From Streptococcaceae bacterium AM104-57 (GTDB lineage Bacteria > Bacillota > Bacilli > Lactobacillales > Streptococcaceae): a DNA stretch of 64,000 bases. Shown here one piece after another: positions 1-13,007 of the stretch. The stretch's first letter is position 1; each line of letters begins with the position of its first letter. Below the pieces are notes generated by a model. It ran no database searches and was not told the DNA's origin. It saw nothing but the letters and a program-made list of their open reading frames with translations. The stretch lies in contig JAQDPW010000009.1 of NCBI GenBank assembly GCA_027659245.1, forward strand, positions 8,850 to 72,849, read 5' to 3'. The translations under genes and the position numbers were made by a program.

Positions 1-1797
1 TCCTTTGAAAGTATAACAACTTAATTGACGTTTTTTAATAATTTTGGTCATTTTATCCTTAAACGCCTGATCATCTTCATAACCATCTACAGGAAAAATA
101 TCAACATAAATCCCCATATCTGAATCAATTCGAACATCCTCCTCCACTAGATAGGTTTGATTATCTTTGATCTTCATGAAAGGATAAACATAATTGATAT
201 TATTTTTATAAGACATGAGTTCATATCGTTCATCTGGATGTGCAATCAGATAATCTTGTAATTTTTCATAATCATCTCGAAGCATACAAATATCCATATC
301 GTCGTCCCAAGGAATAAAACCTTTATGACGAACTGCCCCAATTAGACTACCATAAGCTAAGAAATATTTGGCACCAATTTTCTGGCAAACTTCATGAATG
401 TACTCCATAATTCCTAATTCCATTTTTTGAATTTCGGAAATATCTGTTACTTCCTCATAGCGGATATTTTTTTCTTTCAAACAAATCGTTAAACCATAAC
501 CAATTACTAACCAGAAAATTATGTTGATAAAATTTGTGGAATAGATGATCTGACTTTCAAATAATTGACCAAATAGAATCCCAAAAAATAGAATTATAAT
601 TAATTTTTCATCATTTTTCTTAGTCACAACTAAATAAGTTATAAAACGTAAACTTACATAAGCGATTATGAGTATGAAAGAAATGAGTCCTAATATTCCA
701 GAACTTACAAAAATTGTAATAAATATATTATGGAAATTACCACCAATTAGTGAATTTTGAATTTCATATTTACTAAAATATTGGGTAAAATAATCAGAAA
801 CATTTCGAACACCATAACCAAATACTGGTTTCTCCATTCCCATTTTGATTGCATTTTTCCAAATGTAAGTACGACCACTAGGTGTTGTTTCAATCAAATG
901 AAGTTCAGTATTTTTCTTTTCAATGTCCGAGCCTATCTCAGAATAGGATTCACCCTTATTTAAATCAATGATAGTAGTTCTTCCAGATGAAATATAAATA
1001 GAGGTCAAGTAACTTAGACCAATATCAGCACTGGTAACCAAGGTAGCAGCAACTGCAAATGTAACAATCTTTTTAACAAGATTACCCCTAGAAACAAATA
1101 GGCAATATAATCCAAGCAATAATAGAACTGATAGAAGGGCCCCTCTACTTTGCATAGCCGCAAAATTTAGAAATTGAATTACATTATTTATCTTCAGATA
1201 AATCGAGTACTTACTTCCTTTGTGGATGAGGTATAAAGCAAACACAATACTAATATAAGAAAAAATAGCACTTGCATTTGGGTTAACAACTCCCCATAAA
1301 CGACCATTCATAACACCATAATAATAGGAGTGTTCTCCAATTTTAAATAATATTAAAATTCTAAATATTAAAAGAACAAAGGCAAATATAGCAGAGAAAA
1401 AAGAAACAAATTGAACCGTTCCAGCAATCAAGCGAATTAACTTCTTAAGATATTCTGAATTCACCATAGTAAATAGCAAAATGTAGGCTATCATAAAGAA
1501 GATTTCAATCATATTCCCAAGCAAGTGACCCGAACGATTAACCACTGTTGCTACTAGATGACTACCTGCTAAGAGTCCAAATAAACCTAGATATTTCTTA
1601 TCGATTTCTATTCGTCTCCAATTTAAAAATAAGGTTAAACAAATACAAAGAACAACAATTGCTGATAATCCTTTATAAATAGGACTTGTTACTTTATACA
1701 CTAGGGAACTCATGCTTAAAATCGAAATAAAAACAAATAGATATGAAATCCACAATTTTGATTTTTCAAAGCATTCATTCGTTTTTGAAAAATTCAT
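1..1797 (-). CDS. teichoic-acid-repeat polymerase fused to a LicD domain (partial)
   Basis: One uninterrupted frame runs from the ATG at 1797 to the window edge; I checked all 599 codons and found no stop. Residues 1-440 are a polytopic membrane protein of the O-antigen polymerase/ligase (Wzy/WaaL-like) type, with many hydrophobic segments and a large loop near residues 255-340. From about residue 445 a soluble LicD (phosphocholine/polyol-phosphate transferase) domain follows, with YGSLIGAVRHKGFIPWDDD around residues 481-499. By family and context it should polymerise undecaprenyl-linked teichoic-acid repeats at the membrane (TarP-like), with an extra phosphotransferase activity. SD AAAGGAG lies 6 nt before the ATG. 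It is last in the licD-GT2 operon. The C-terminus lies outside the window. The domain calls are fairly safe; substrate and coupling are inference. Confidence 0.85.
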   Translation of the reverse strand, partial: MNFSKTNECFEKSKLWISYLFVFISILSMSSLVYKVTSPIYKGLSAIVVLCICLTLFLNWRRIEIDKKYLGLFGLLAGSHLVATVVNRSGHLLGNMIEIFFMIAYILLFTMVNSEYLKKLIRLIAGTVQFVSFFSAIFAFVLLIFRILILFKIGEHSYYYGVMNGRLWGVVNPNASAIFSYISIVFALYLIHKGSKYSIYLKINNVIQFLNFAAMQSRGALLSVLLLLGLYCLFVSRGNLVKKIVTFAVAATLVTSADIGLSYLTSIYISSGRTTIIDLNKGESYSEIGSDIEKKNTELHLIETTPSGRTYIWKNAIKMGMEKPVFGYGVRNVSDYFTQYFSKYEIQNSLIGGNFHNIFITIFVSSGILGLISFILIIAYVSLRFITYLVVTKKNDEKLIIILFFGILFGQLFESQIIYSTNFINIIFWLVIGYGLTICLKEKNIRYEEVTDISEIQKMELGIMEYIHEVCQKIGAKYFLAYGSLIGAVRHKGFIPWDDDMDICMLRDDYEKLQDYLIAHPDERYELMSYKNNINYVYPFMKIKDNQTYLVEEDVRIDSDMGIYVDIFPVDGYEDDQAFKDKMTKIIKKRQLSCYTFKG

Positions 1798-1818
1798 CTT
1801 CAACTCCTTTAAATGACA

Positions 1819-2790
1819 TTATTGATTTAAACCGACGATTTGTCTATAGATCCATGGGGAAACAAGGAGGGACAAAACGGCTATTTTTCGAAAATTAGTA
1901 AAATAAGGATCTTTTAATATCTCAGATAAATGTTTAATAATCCACTTTCTCAACTTAATTTTTTCTGTTGGATATTGACTTGAATCTGTAAAGATTATTT
2001 TATCGTACACTGTGATATATGACCAACATTCTCTATTCACTAATTCAGTTTTTAGTTTTGGAAATATTTGAAAAACTTCAGAAATAATCATCTTATAGAC
2101 CTCTATGGTATCAAATACATGATCGTTGACAGAAGTTGTTGCACTTCCCTGACGATGATCATAATAGTAGATTGGTTTATCAACAAATACACTAGTACAT
2201 CTGGTTTTTAGTAAAACTTCTGTTAAAAACAAAGCATCTTCAGCCAAATGATAGTCTGTATTGAATGTAAAACTTGAAACAATCTCTCTTTTAAATAATT
2301 TTGCAACAGGGAAAAAAGAAGTTCTAGTTGTCGTCAATAATTCTCTCATCGTCTGCTCTGTCGACCACTTCTCTTCTTTTCCTGAAAAATCCGGTAATTC
2401 TGTAATTTGACCATTTTTTATATGATGGAGACGTGCTATACTAAACCCTATAGACTCGTCACTATCAACTACACTTATTAAAGTTTCCAAGTAATCTGGT
2501 GTAATAAAATCATCACTATCAATAAAAGTAATCCATTCTCCTCTTGAATGTTGAATACCTATATTTCTAGCATTCGAGACTCCTGCATTCTTAATATGAA
2601 AAACTTTGATATTTTCATTTTTAGATGCCAAATGATCGCACAAGGCACCACTCTGATCTGTCGAACCATCATCAATAAGAAGCAATTCAAAATTGGTATA
2701 GGTCTGCTTTAAGATTGACTCAACACATCGTTCCAAATAAGCTTCTACATTATAGACTGGAACAATAACGCTAATTTTTTCTTTCATCAT
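1819..2790 (-). CDS. family 2 glycosyltransferase
   Basis: A 323-residue GT2 (GT-A fold) enzyme. It has the N-terminal SVIVPVYNVEAYL, the nucleotide-binding DDGSTD at residues 40-45 and the metal-binding DSDD at 91-94. It probably adds one sugar of the teichoic-acid repeat on the cytoplasmic face of the membrane. Its ATG overlaps the stop of the upstream licD gene (ATGA, 2787-2790), so the two are translationally coupled. A second ATG immediately follows the first and the choice does not matter. Pneumococci carry two glycosyltransferase genes at the equivalent teichoic-acid locus; here I see one, although more may lie beyond the window edge. The sugar donor and acceptor cannot be read from the sequence. 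Confidence 0.9.
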   Translation of the reverse strand: MMKEKISVIVPVYNVEAYLERCVESILKQTYTNFELLLIDDGSTDQSGALCDHLASKNENIKVFHIKNAGVSNARNIGIQHSRGEWITFIDSDDFITPDYLETLISVVDSDESIGFSIARLHHIKNGQITELPDFSGKEEKWSTEQTMRELLTTTRTSFFPVAKLFKREIVSSFTFNTDYHLAEDALFLTEVLLKTRCTSVFVDKPIYYYDHRQGSATTSVNDHVFDTIEVYKMIISEVFQIFPKLKTELVNRECWSYITVYDKIIFTDSSQYPTEKIKLRKWIIKHLSEILKDPYFTNFRKIAVLSLLVSPWIYRQIVGLNQ

Positions 2791-3623
2791 GCTCCATATT
2801 CTCCCTTATATTCAGTGTAACTCTTATCCATATCTGCTATAAGGGCATCGTGGTGAGGCACTTGCTTGTCTGCCGGCGGTGGTGTCATGTAGTCACCAAA
2901 AGCTGTACTGAGATAGGCATCATAACCAACTGGAATAGGCATTTCTGTTCCTTCGAATGGTAGGAAAATATTATCTTCAAAGGCTTGAATTGGATATTTC
3001 TTTTTCATGTAGCCTGGACCTGAGCATAATTCCGTGATACCATCACTTTCTGCTAGACCATACTTGGTCATTTCTTTTTCAGCCTTTTTCCAGATACGAT
3101 AACGAAGGGATTTAGGAGTCAATCCTAATAAAATCGTGCTGCCCCATTTCATGAGGGCTCCATGTTTTTCTGGAATAGTTTGTGCACAGAAGAGGGAATA
3201 AATCAAAGCCCAACGCACCTGTTTCTTACGTTCAGCTGTATTTTTAGGGTAGTAATCCAAGGGAAGAACATCCAAGGCCAAGCCGTGTGGGAGGTCCAAA
3301 TCTTGTTGGTAAGGCTTGATGCAAGTCGTTTTTTTGTCTCGAATAGTGATAAAGAGATTGCGGTCAACAAAGTCTCTATCACTTTTTGATAGGAAGTAAC
3401 GCTCGTCCGCATAACGAGGCCATAGCTCTGCTAATTTTTCATAATCCTTGCGAGGCATGAAGAAGTCTAAATCATCATCCCAAGGGATAAAACCTTTATT
3501 TCGTAGAGCTCCAATAGCTCCTCCACCACACAAATAACAGAGTAAATCGTGTTCTTTACAAAAGGCGACAAAATATTCAGCCATCTCTAAGCTACGAGCT
3601 TGAATTGCCTTTAAATCACTCAT
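2787..3623 (-). CDS. licD3: LicD-family phosphotransferase
   Basis: A 278-residue LicD-family protein with the hallmark stretch from about residue 33 to 53 (GGG, GALRNKGFIPWDDDLD) that binds metal and substrate. LicD proteins move phosphocholine or polyol-phosphate onto teichoic-acid precursors in the cytoplasm. Position and neighbours (psr and the aro operon upstream, glycosyltransferase and polymerase downstream) match the pneumococcal gene often called licD3. SD GAGAGGAAGAG precedes the ATG. It is the first gene of its transcription unit: an extended -10 promoter lies at 3661-3669 and a terminator separates it from psr. The symbol is based on synteny and is less certain than the family. 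Confidence 0.88.
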   Translation of the reverse strand: MSDLKAIQARSLEMAEYFVAFCKEHDLLCYLCGGGAIGALRNKGFIPWDDDLDFFMPRKDYEKLAELWPRYADERYFLSKSDRDFVDRNLFITIRDKKTTCIKPYQQDLDLPHGLALDVLPLDYYPKNTAERKKQVRWALIYSLFCAQTIPEKHGALMKWGSTILLGLTPKSLRYRIWKKAEKEMTKYGLAESDGITELCSGPGYMKKKYPIQAFEDNIFLPFEGTEMPIPVGYDAYLSTAFGDYMTPPPADKQVPHHDALIADMDKSYTEYKGEYGA

Positions 3624-3654
3624 CTTATTCTCTTCCTCTCCTGATAGAATACAT

Positions 3655-3669
3655 CATTCTATTATACCA
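3655..3669 (-). promoter_or_regulatory. extended -10 promoter of the licD-GT2-polymerase operon
   Basis: Minus-strand TGG-TATAAT (TATAAT at 3666-3661) with a start point expected about 6 nt downstream. No good -35 is visible, as expected for an extended -10 promoter. It gives the teichoic-acid genes transcription independent of psr. Confidence 0.6.
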
Positions 3670-3705
3670 TAAAAAAGCCCTAAAAATCCATCAGATACCA
3701 AGAAA

Positions 3706-3753
3706 AATCAAAGCCCGAGACACCTGTTATCATAGGTATTCCAAGCTCTGATT
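3706..3753 (-). terminator. terminator after psr
   Basis: Minus-strand hairpin with outer arms AATCAGAGC / GCTTTGATT and an inner ACCT/AGGT pair, running into TTTTTC. It ends the aro-psr operon. Confidence 0.6.
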
Positions 3754-3765
3754 CGTTTTTTCAGT

Positions 3766-5076
3766 TTACCTAAATCCCATTTGGGCCAGTTTATTCTGGT
3801 AAGCTTTTTGGTCCACTCGAAGGGATTGGCCTCCATAGACATCATAGTCATCCACCCAGTCTCCGAGTTCTGGGACTGTCAGTTTTTCAATCCCATTTTG
3901 AGCTCCTTCAAGAACAGATAGGCCATTGGTCAATAAGAAGGTATAGGGTAGGTTTGTTGAGGTCATCGCAAAAACTTTCCCTAGAGCTTCTGAACCAGTG
4001 AACAATTTTGTCGGGTCTTTGATTTGTTGTAGAACCGCGGTCATAACCTGTTGTTGACGACGAGTTCGTCCATAATCACCTTCATCATCGTCACGGAAAC
4101 GAGCATAGTTAAGAAGAGTTGAACCGTTCATTTGCTGTTTACCGGCTCGAATAGTTTGAGTAGGTGACTCAGTTGCCGTTGCGTGCAAGTCATCACCCAC
4201 TGTCGCTTCTGTGACTGGAACTCCATTTAAAGTTGAAAATTGGGCATCGATGGTTACACCATCAGGAAAAAGGGTATCTATTGCAGTTGCAAAGGCTTGG
4301 AAATCAACGAGCGCATAATATTTGATATCCAGATCAAAATTATCCTTGAGGACTTTACGAACCATTTCGGCTCCTTGTTTACCTTCTTGTTCCCCTAATT
4401 CGTAAGCCAAATTTAATTTGTGATCAGCTTGTTTCTGACCATCGATAACCTGACTATATCCATCAATATAGACCAAGTTATCACGCATAAAGCTAACAAG
4501 CTTCAATTTTTTATCTTTACCACTTACATTTAAAACCATGACAGAGTCCGTCCGAGTTTCCGAACTATCTTGTCCGATACGTCCATCCGTACCCAAAATA
4601 AGAATATTAACCCCATCACGCGTATCTTGTCCATTGAAGACTTCAACTTGAGCCGCTTTGGCATCCTTAGGATTATTAGAGTTAGCAGACTGGAAGCCCT
4701 TTAGGAACATGAAGATCATTCCTACTGCTACACAAAGCAATATCATCCCTAACCAAGCAAATAAGCGTTTAAAACGAAAACCTCTTTTTTTCTTTTGCTT
4801 CTTAGCTTTTGGAATCTTCGTTTCCAGTTGATCTCCACTACTACGGCGACTAGAACGACTACGATTAGCATAGGTTGGCAGGTCGATACCAGAGTCTGAA
4901 AGAAGTTGTTCTTTGGCTTCTGGATTGAAAACTTCTGCTGAATCTTTTTGACCTTCTATCTTGGCTTGTAAAAAGGCAAATTCTCTCTTTTCTTTCTCAT
5001 TCAAATAATGAATGTTTTTCAAAAGATAGTCATATCTCAGTTTTTCATGATGTGTCAAAGGATTCTCTCTAGTCAT
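3766..5076 (-). CDS. psr: LytR-CpsA-Psr (LCP) cell-wall polymer ligase
   Basis: A 436-residue LCP protein: a long charged cytoplasmic N-terminus (about 1-100, rich in Lys/Arg near the membrane), one transmembrane helix at about 105-125, then the extracellular LCP domain from about 150. Visible LCP features are ILGTDGR, the metal-binding TRTDSVMV, SFMRDNLV and the arginine-rich YARFRDDDEGDYGRTRRQQQ. LCP enzymes transfer lipid-linked teichoic acid or capsule to peptidoglycan. Its ATG overlaps the pheA stop by 4 bp, so it is the last gene of the aro operon. It sits next to teichoic-acid genes, which fits the role. Which LCP paralogue this is (Psr rather than LytR/Cps2A) is taken from synteny. 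Confidence 0.88.
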   Translation of the reverse strand: MTRENPLTHHEKLRYDYLLKNIHYLNEKEKREFAFLQAKIEGQKDSAEVFNPEAKEQLLSDSGIDLPTYANRSRSSRRSSGDQLETKIPKAKKQKKKRGFRFKRLFAWLGMILLCVAVGMIFMFLKGFQSANSNNPKDAKAAQVEVFNGQDTRDGVNILILGTDGRIGQDSSETRTDSVMVLNVSGKDKKLKLVSFMRDNLVYIDGYSQVIDGQKQADHKLNLAYELGEQEGKQGAEMVRKVLKDNFDLDIKYYALVDFQAFATAIDTLFPDGVTIDAQFSTLNGVPVTEATVGDDLHATATESPTQTIRAGKQQMNGSTLLNYARFRDDDEGDYGRTRRQQQVMTAVLQQIKDPTKLFTGSEALGKVFAMTSTNLPYTFLLTNGLSVLEGAQNGIEKLTVPELGDWVDDYDVYGGQSLRVDQKAYQNKLAQMGFR

Positions 5077-5917
5077 AGGTTCTCCTTCCCTTTATCTTGT
5101 ATGGTATAGATAGGGTAAGCTCCCAGTACTTTATACTGGATTCCAATTGTTTCTAATTCTTCTTGAGCAAAATGAACCAATTCTTTATCTCTATAGTCAA
5201 CATCAATGATAAAGAAGTATTCTCCAAGTGCAGTTTTAAGGGGACGGCTCTCAATCTTGGTCAAATCGATTCCTCGCCAAGCAAAGGTCGAGAGTGCCTT
5301 GTAAAGGGCACCAGGTAAATTGTCTGGCAAGGTAACTGCTAGGCTCATTTTTTCAGTTGCATCCTGTAAAGGAATCTGTGGCAACTCTGCCCCCAACACC
5401 CAAAAACGAGTGAAATTGGCTTCCATTTCTTGGATATCTTCCGCAATCAATTCTAGACCATATTCTTCAGCAGAGCTTCTTGGAGCAATTGCCGCAATAG
5501 GCTGATCTGGATGCTCGGAAACATAGCGCGCAGCGTATGCTGTACTGGCAGTGACTTCTAGTTGAGCATTTGGAAAATGTTCATCGATAAATTTCTTTCC
5601 TTGAGCCAAGGCCTGCGGATGAGAAAAGATTTTTTCAATTCTTGACTGCCCAACAACTGCCATCAACTGTTGATGAATTGGCTGCACAATCTCCGCCACT
5701 GCTTGAATACGAGCTTGATGAAAAAGATAGTCTAAGGTCTCATGAACACTACCTTCAATGGAATTTTCAACTGGCACTACTGAATAGTCTACCAATCCCT
5801 GTTCATAGGCTTTGATAACGTCCGTAATATTTGAAAAAGGCTCTAGTTCCTCATGAGGAAAAGCCGTCTGCACCACATGGTGCGAAAAAGATCCTTTAGG
5901 ACCTAGATAGGCAATTT

Positions 5918-5921
<4 letters not shown>
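5073..5921 (-). CDS. pheA: prephenate dehydratase
   Basis: A 282-residue monofunctional prephenate dehydratase, making phenylpyruvate from prephenate in phenylalanine synthesis. The catalytic domain covers about 1-180: GPKGSFSH at 7-14, PVENSIEGSV, and NFTRFWVL containing the conserved TRF motif. A C-terminal ACT domain follows with the ESRP sequence that binds phenylalanine, so feedback inhibition is expected. No chorismate mutase domain is present. ATGA overlaps join it to aroK upstream and psr downstream, so translation is coupled along the operon. Confidence 0.95.
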
Positions 5922-8098
<2,177 letters not shown>

Positions 8099-8109
8099 AA
8101 TTGTTCTCC

Positions 8110-9213
8110 TTATTTAATAACGACTGTGTAATTCGTATTTTCTGTAATGACTTGCTCAGCACGTTTTAAATCCTGAGCATTCTTAAAGGAAATTTGCAGA
8201 ATACCGTGAATATCTTCACGGTTTTCCTCATTGATATGGATATTGACCAAAGAAGTTCCTCTTAGCAATTCCAAGATGCGTAAAATCACATCTTCTTCAT
8301 CGGGAACATCTACATAGAGGTCAAATGAGCTATCTACTCCACCACGTTTATGGATTTCCATAGCCTGGCGTTGCTCACGCGCTTGGTTGAAAAAGCTCCA
8401 TATTTGGTTTTCATCCCCCTTACTGATAGCTTGTCCAATCTCGTCCAAACGGCCCTTGAAATCCTCGATGCGTTCAATAATGGTCTCCCGATTGGATAAG
8501 AGGATAGAAGTCCACATACCCGGCTCACTTTCGGCGATTCGAGTCATATCTCGAAAACCACCTGCTGCAAATCGTCGTGCCATCTCATGCTCTTCAGCAT
8601 AGTTGGCAGTTTGTTCCATCAAACCTGATGCCAAGATATGAGGAAAATGACTAATCTGAGAAGTCACTCGGTCATGTTCTTCAGCATCGATTTCAATAAA
8701 ACGTGCATGAAGTCCCGACAGCAAGTCTTTCATTTCTTCAAGCGTATCTGGAGTCGTTAGGCTCGAAGGCGTAAAGATATAGTAGGCATTTTCAAAAAGA
8801 TTAACATCTGCAGAGGCAGCTCCTGTCTTGTGACTTCCTGCCATGGGATGGGCCCCCACAAAGCGAACAGACTTATCAGCAAAATACTTCTCAGCTGTAG
8901 CCACGATAGCTGACTTGGTCGATCCAGCATCAGAAATAATGACACCATCTTTCAAGTCCAAGTTGGCCAATTCCTTAATAAAGGCAATAGTTTGCTTGAT
9001 TGGCAGGGTAAGAATGATGAAGTCTGCAAGTGGAGCAAAACTGGCAAAGTCATCCGTCGCTCGGTCAATCATTCCTCTCTCCAAGGCAATATCTCTAGAC
9101 GCTTGACTACGATTGTATCCTAAAATTTCATAATCAGGATGATCCCGCTTGATTCCTAGTGCCATGGAAGCACCAATCAAACCTAGTCCTGCAATATAGA
9201 TGGTTTTTGCCAT
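8110..9213 (-). CDS. tyrA: prephenate dehydrogenase
   Basis: A 367-residue prephenate dehydrogenase giving 4-hydroxyphenylpyruvate for tyrosine. The Rossmann NAD-binding [12 protein letters not shown] is at about residues 9-20; [10 protein letters not shown] and [12 protein letters not shown] carry the substrate-site residues, including the catalytic His. A C-terminal ACT domain (about 295-367) suggests tyrosine feedback. It begins 9 bp downstream of aroC. Confidence 0.95.
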   Translation of the reverse strand: MAKTIYIAGLGLIGASMALGIKRDHPDYEILGYNRSQASRDIALERGMIDRATDDFASFAPLADFIILTLPIKQTIAFIKELANLDLKDGVIISDAGSTKSAIVATAEKYFADKSVRFVGAHPMAGSHKTGAASADVNLFENAYYIFTPSSLTTPDTLEEMKDLLSGLHARFIEIDAEEHDRVTSQISHFPHILASGLMEQTANYAEEHEMARRFAAGGFRDMTRIAESEPGMWTSILLSNRETIIERIEDFKGRLDEIGQAISKGDENQIWSFFNQAREQRQAMEIHKRGGVDSSFDLYVDVPDEEDVILRILELLRGTSLVNIHINEENREDIHGILQISFKNAQDLKRAEQVITENTNYTVVIK

Positions 9214-9222
9214 AAGAACTCC

Positions 9223-10389
9223 TTAATAATTCTTTGTATACTCCCGATGTTTCGCAACGGCTTCTTTTAATTCTTCCAGATTATCAGAGGAGAATTTCTC
9301 TAGAATTTCCTGAGCCAAGACTGTTGCTACGACTGCCTCCATAACGACACCTGCTGCTGGAAGAGCAGTAGGATCACTTCTCTCTACTGTTGCTTTATAA
9401 GGCTCATGAGTTTCAATATCGACACTCATCAACGGCTTGTAGAGAGTCGGAATTGGCTTCATAACTCCACGAACGATAATCGGTTGGCCGTTAGTCATAC
9501 CACCTTCGAAACCTCCAAGGTTATTAGTCCGACGAGTATAGCCATCTTCTGATGACCAGAGGATTTCATCCATGACTTGGCTGCCCTTGAGATAACCTGC
9601 TTTAAAACCAAGTCCAAACTCCACACCCTTAAAGGCGTTGATTGAAACAACTGCTTGAGCTAGTCTCGCATCTAGTTTGCGATCCCATTGAACATAAGAA
9701 CCCAGACCAACCGGAACACCACCGACAACTGTTTCGACAACACCACCAATAGTATCCCCATCACGTTTAATTTGGTCAATATAATCCTTGATCTCCTGCT
9801 CACGTTCTTGGTTAACGATAGAAACTTCTGATTGAGCAGTCAGTTTTTTAATCTCTGCGACTGTTAAGTTTTCTGGAACATCAATTTCCTTACCACCAAA
9901 GACAACAACATGGTTGGCAATTTCGATATCAAGCTCAGTCAATAAACGCTTGGCAACAGCTCCAACTGCCACTCGCATAGTCGTTTCACGGGCAGATGAA
10001 CGTTCCAGAGAATTTCGCAAATCATCAAAGCGGTATTTGATGCCTCCTACCAAGTCTGCGTGACCTGGACGAGGATGTGTGATTTTTCGTTTACTTTTGA
10101 GTTTGTCTTCAATATCCTCGGCAGACATGATATCTAGCCATTTTTGATGGTCTTTATTAATGACATCCATGGTAATAGGTGCCCCTGTCGTCTTACCATG
10201 ACGAACTCCAGAAGTAAAGACAACCTGGTCAGTCTCAATCTTCATTCGTCCACCACGACCGTAACCGCCTTGGCGACGTTTGAGATCCTCATTGATATCT
10301 TCTGCAGTCAAAGGCAGTCCTGCTGGAATTCCTTCAATAATTGCTGTCAGACGAGGACCATGTGATTCTCCTGCTGTTAAATATCTCAT
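9223..10389 (-). CDS. aroC: chorismate synthase
   Basis: A 388-residue FMN-dependent chorismate synthase, the last common step of the shikimate pathway. All three family signatures can be read: [19 protein letters not shown] at the N-terminus, [10 protein letters not shown] near 115, and [18 protein letters not shown] near 135; DPTALPAAG near 343 completes the active site. It lies 9 bp from both aroB and tyrA. The flavin reductase it may need is not in this operon. Confidence 0.96.
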   Translation of the reverse strand: MRYLTAGESHGPRLTAIIEGIPAGLPLTAEDINEDLKRRQGGYGRGGRMKIETDQVVFTSGVRHGKTTGAPITMDVINKDHQKWLDIMSAEDIEDKLKSKRKITHPRPGHADLVGGIKYRFDDLRNSLERSSARETTMRVAVGAVAKRLLTELDIEIANHVVVFGGKEIDVPENLTVAEIKKLTAQSEVSIVNQEREQEIKDYIDQIKRDGDTIGGVVETVVGGVPVGLGSYVQWDRKLDARLAQAVVSINAFKGVEFGLGFKAGYLKGSQVMDEILWSSEDGYTRRTNNLGGFEGGMTNGQPIIVRGVMKPIPTLYKPLMSVDIETHEPYKATVERSDPTALPAAGVVMEAVVATVLAQEILEKFSSDNLEELKEAVAKHREYTKNY

Positions 10390-10398
10390 ACATTCTCC

Positions 10399-11466
10399 TT
10401 ATTTTACCAAGTATTCTTTCATTTCTTCAAGAGAAACTGGGTGAATCGTCGCTGAACCAAGCTCAGGTACCAAGACCAATTTCATAGTGTTGCCACGCGC
10501 TTTTTTGTCATGGGTTAAAGCCTGATAGAGCTTTTCAACATCCCAGTTTTCATAATAAACAGGAAGACCAAATTTCTGACACATTTCTCGAATAGACTCG
10601 GTTATTCCAGCTGGCATAAGGCCTTTTTGTTCTGCTACCTTAGAAACCTGAACCATTCCCATCGCTACTGCCTCACCATGCATGACACGTCCATAACCAG
10701 CAGTTGCTTCAATAGCATGACCGATTGTATGACCAAAGTTGAGATACAGACGAATGCCATTGTCCAATTCATCCTCAACTACCATCTTTCGCTTCACCTG
10801 GCAAGAATGCTCAATCAAACTTTCTGAATGCTCCAAAATACTCTCTACAGAACCATCCATTTCAGATAATAAGTCCCAGAGTTCTGGATCTTCAATTAAG
10901 CCATACTTGATGACTTCACCCATTCCTTCAATCAATTCTCTCTTCCCTAAGGTTTCAAGAACGTTTGGGTCAATCAAAACACCATCTGGCTGGGCAAAAG
11001 TTCCCACCATATTCTTGGCAAAAGGAGTATTCACTCCTGTCTTACCCCCGATTGAAGAGTCAACTTGAGCTGTCAAGCTAGTCGGAATTTGAACAAAGTG
11101 AATACCTCGCATATAGGTTGAGGCTACAAAGCCAGCTAAGTCTCCGACCACTCCGCCACCAAGTGCAACGATGCCATCACTGCGAGTCAAGTCTTGCTTA
11201 ACTAGAAATTCATAAGCCTTTTGAACCGTGGTTAGATTTTTTCGCTCTTCACCCTCTAGAAAGTCAAAAACTGCCACTTGAAAACCAGCATCCTCTAAGC
11301 TCAATTTTACTTTTTCTGCATAGAGAGAAGCCACATGGTTATCGGTAATGATAACGACTTTTTGCGGTTGCCAAAGTTCCCTCAACCATTTTCCTGCTTG
11401 AGACAGGCATCCTTTTTCAATCTGAATATCATAAGGATGGTGGGGAAGGTCTATTTTGATTTTCAT
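10399..11466 (-). CDS. aroB: 3-dehydroquinate synthase
   Basis: A 355-residue NAD- and metal-dependent enzyme converting DAHP to 3-dehydroquinate. [11 protein letters not shown] (about 104-114) and [19 protein letters not shown] (about 128-146) form the nucleotide and substrate sites; [11 protein letters not shown] near 245 supplies metal ligands. It is 16 bp downstream of aroE. DAHP synthase itself is not in this window. Confidence 0.96.
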   Translation of the reverse strand: MKIKIDLPHHPYDIQIEKGCLSQAGKWLRELWQPQKVVIITDNHVASLYAEKVKLSLEDAGFQVAVFDFLEGEERKNLTTVQKAYEFLVKQDLTRSDGIVALGGGVVGDLAGFVASTYMRGIHFVQIPTSLTAQVDSSIGGKTGVNTPFAKNMVGTFAQPDGVLIDPNVLETLGKRELIEGMGEVIKYGLIEDPELWDLLSEMDGSVESILEHSESLIEHSCQVKRKMVVEDELDNGIRLYLNFGHTIGHAIEATAGYGRVMHGEAVAMGMVQVSKVAEQKGLMPAGITESIREMCQKFGLPVYYENWDVEKLYQALTHDKKARGNTMKLVLVPELGSATIHPVSLEEMKEYLVK

Positions 11467-11482
11467 AGCAGTTCTCCTTTTT

Positions 11483-12340
11483 TCATTTTTGATACTTTTG
11501 TTTTAGTAATTCCCAGATTTGATCGGTTGGCATTTCCTTTCCGGTCCATAACTGAAAAGCTTCAGCTGCTTGGTAAAGCAACATGCCCAGGCCATTAACA
11601 GCATGATTGCCCTGGTTTCTTGCCCAATTTAAAAATGGTGTCTCAAAGGGTTGATAAATCACATCAGCTACCAAAAGCTTCTCTGGTAAAACGACACTTG
11701 CTGGGATTGGCAAAGATACTCCATCCATGCCAACACTAGTCGCATTTACCAGTAAATCCGAATCAATTATCCTTGCTTGCAGTTCAGAAACATCTTCTAA
11801 AGCAAATAAATCTACTTTAAATCCTGTTTCATTTTGTAGTTTTTCTAAGTAAGGTCTTGTTTTTTCTATTGAAGCCGAACGTACAGAGACAGAAACTTGA
11901 CTGACTCCATCCAAAATTGCCTGCGCCAAAATTGCCTTGGCTGCACCGCCTGCTCCTAACAATACCATTCTTTTCCCAGATATTTTAAAAGAAGGCAAGC
12001 TCTTAAAAAATCCCTTGCCATCTGTGTTATATCCAATTAATGTTCCTTCTCGATTCACAACTGTATTAACTGCACCAATAAGACAAGCTTCTTCGCTCAA
12101 CTGGTCCAGATAAGGAATCACTTGCTCCTTGTAGGGCATAGAAAGATTGATTCCATACATCTGATAGCGACGAATATTTGCAACTGTTTCTGCCAAGTCA
12201 GTCGCTTCTACTTCCCAAGCTAGATAGACACCGTTTGTCTCTGTTGCCTCAAAAGCACTATTATGAATGAAAGGAGAAATGGAATGTTTGATAGGATTGG
12301 CGACCACAGCTGCCAGACGTGTGTAGCCATTAATCTTCAT
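11483..12340 (-). CDS. aroE: shikimate dehydrogenase
   Basis: A 285-residue NADPH-dependent reductase of 3-dehydroshikimate. [11 protein letters not shown] (about 19-29) binds the substrate, MPYKEQ holds the catalytic Lys, YNTDGKGF the catalytic Asp, and GAGGAAKAI near 131 is the NADP loop. Its start lies inside the end of aroD (11-bp overlap), implying coupled translation. Confidence 0.95.
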   Translation of the reverse strand: MKINGYTRLAAVVANPIKHSISPFIHNSAFEATETNGVYLAWEVEATDLAETVANIRRYQMYGINLSMPYKEQVIPYLDQLSEEACLIGAVNTVVNREGTLIGYNTDGKGFFKSLPSFKISGKRMVLLGAGGAAKAILAQAILDGVSQVSVSVRSASIEKTRPYLEKLQNETGFKVDLFALEDVSELQARIIDSDLLVNATSVGMDGVSLPIPASVVLPEKLLVADVIYQPFETPFLNWARNQGNHAVNGLGMLLYQAAEAFQLWTGKEMPTDQIWELLKQKYQK

Positions 12341-13007
12341 TCAAAATCTCCCGAATTTTTACCATATTGGAGAGTGAGATTTGTCCTGGAGCACTTGCTG
12401 CATCTAAACTTGCAAATGACCAACTTGAACCCGTTACATCTGAAGTGATACGAGATACCTTACCCACTTTGCCCATAGAAATAGTGACATATTCCTGCTC
12501 AGGGTTGAGGGTTTTAAATCCTCGTGTGAAATTCATGAGGTCCAATACATCTTGTTCTGTTTGAGCCATAACCGATACTTTAACCACTTTCGGAGTTAGA
12601 CTGGTTAGCTCGGATAAGATTTCCATCATATTTTCTGGAGTTTCTTGAAAGTTATGATAACTCAAGACTAGATTTGGAAAATCAAGCATCTCTTCAAAAA
12701 CATCCTTGTGAGAAAAATACTCAAAATCAATATATTCTGGTTGATAGAGTTGAGCTACATCTTTGATAATTTGGACATACTCTGCAGAATCCAAATCTAT
12801 CTCTCCTCCCTCAGCACGAGTTCGAAGGGTAAAGAGGAGTTCGCGACCTGCAAATTTTTCAAAAATAGCTGGAGCTACCTGTAAAATAGCTTCCTTAGGT
12901 AGGAAGTCGGCACGCCACTCGATGATATCAGCATCGATATACCGCATGGCATCGATTCCTTGCGCCTCTTCCAAACTCTTTGGCATTACTGAAACGACTA
13001 ATTTCAT
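12330..13007 (-). CDS. aroD: type I 3-dehydroquinate dehydratase
   Basis: A 225-residue class I (Schiff-base) dehydroquinase. The catalytic His lies in LSYHNF and the Schiff-base Lys in VVKVSVMA (about residue 155); [10 protein letters not shown] near the N-terminus contacts the substrate. It overlaps the upstream methyltransferase by 4 bp (13004-13007) and aroE by 11 bp. Confidence 0.95.
   Translation of the reverse strand: MKLVVSVMPKSLEEAQGIDAMRYIDADIIEWRADFLPKEAILQVAPAIFEKFAGRELLFTLRTRAEGGEIDLDSAEYVQIIKDVAQLYQPEYIDFEYFSHKDVFEEMLDFPNLVLSYHNFQETPENMMEILSELTSLTPKVVKVSVMAQTEQDVLDLMNFTRGFKTLNPEQEYVTISMGKVGKVSRITSDVTGSSWSFASLDAASAPGQISLSNMVKIREILNED

Noticed and set aside
3162..3389. Open frames inside licD on both strands
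   Set aside because: They lie in shifted or opposite frames of a clear LicD gene and have no start signals.
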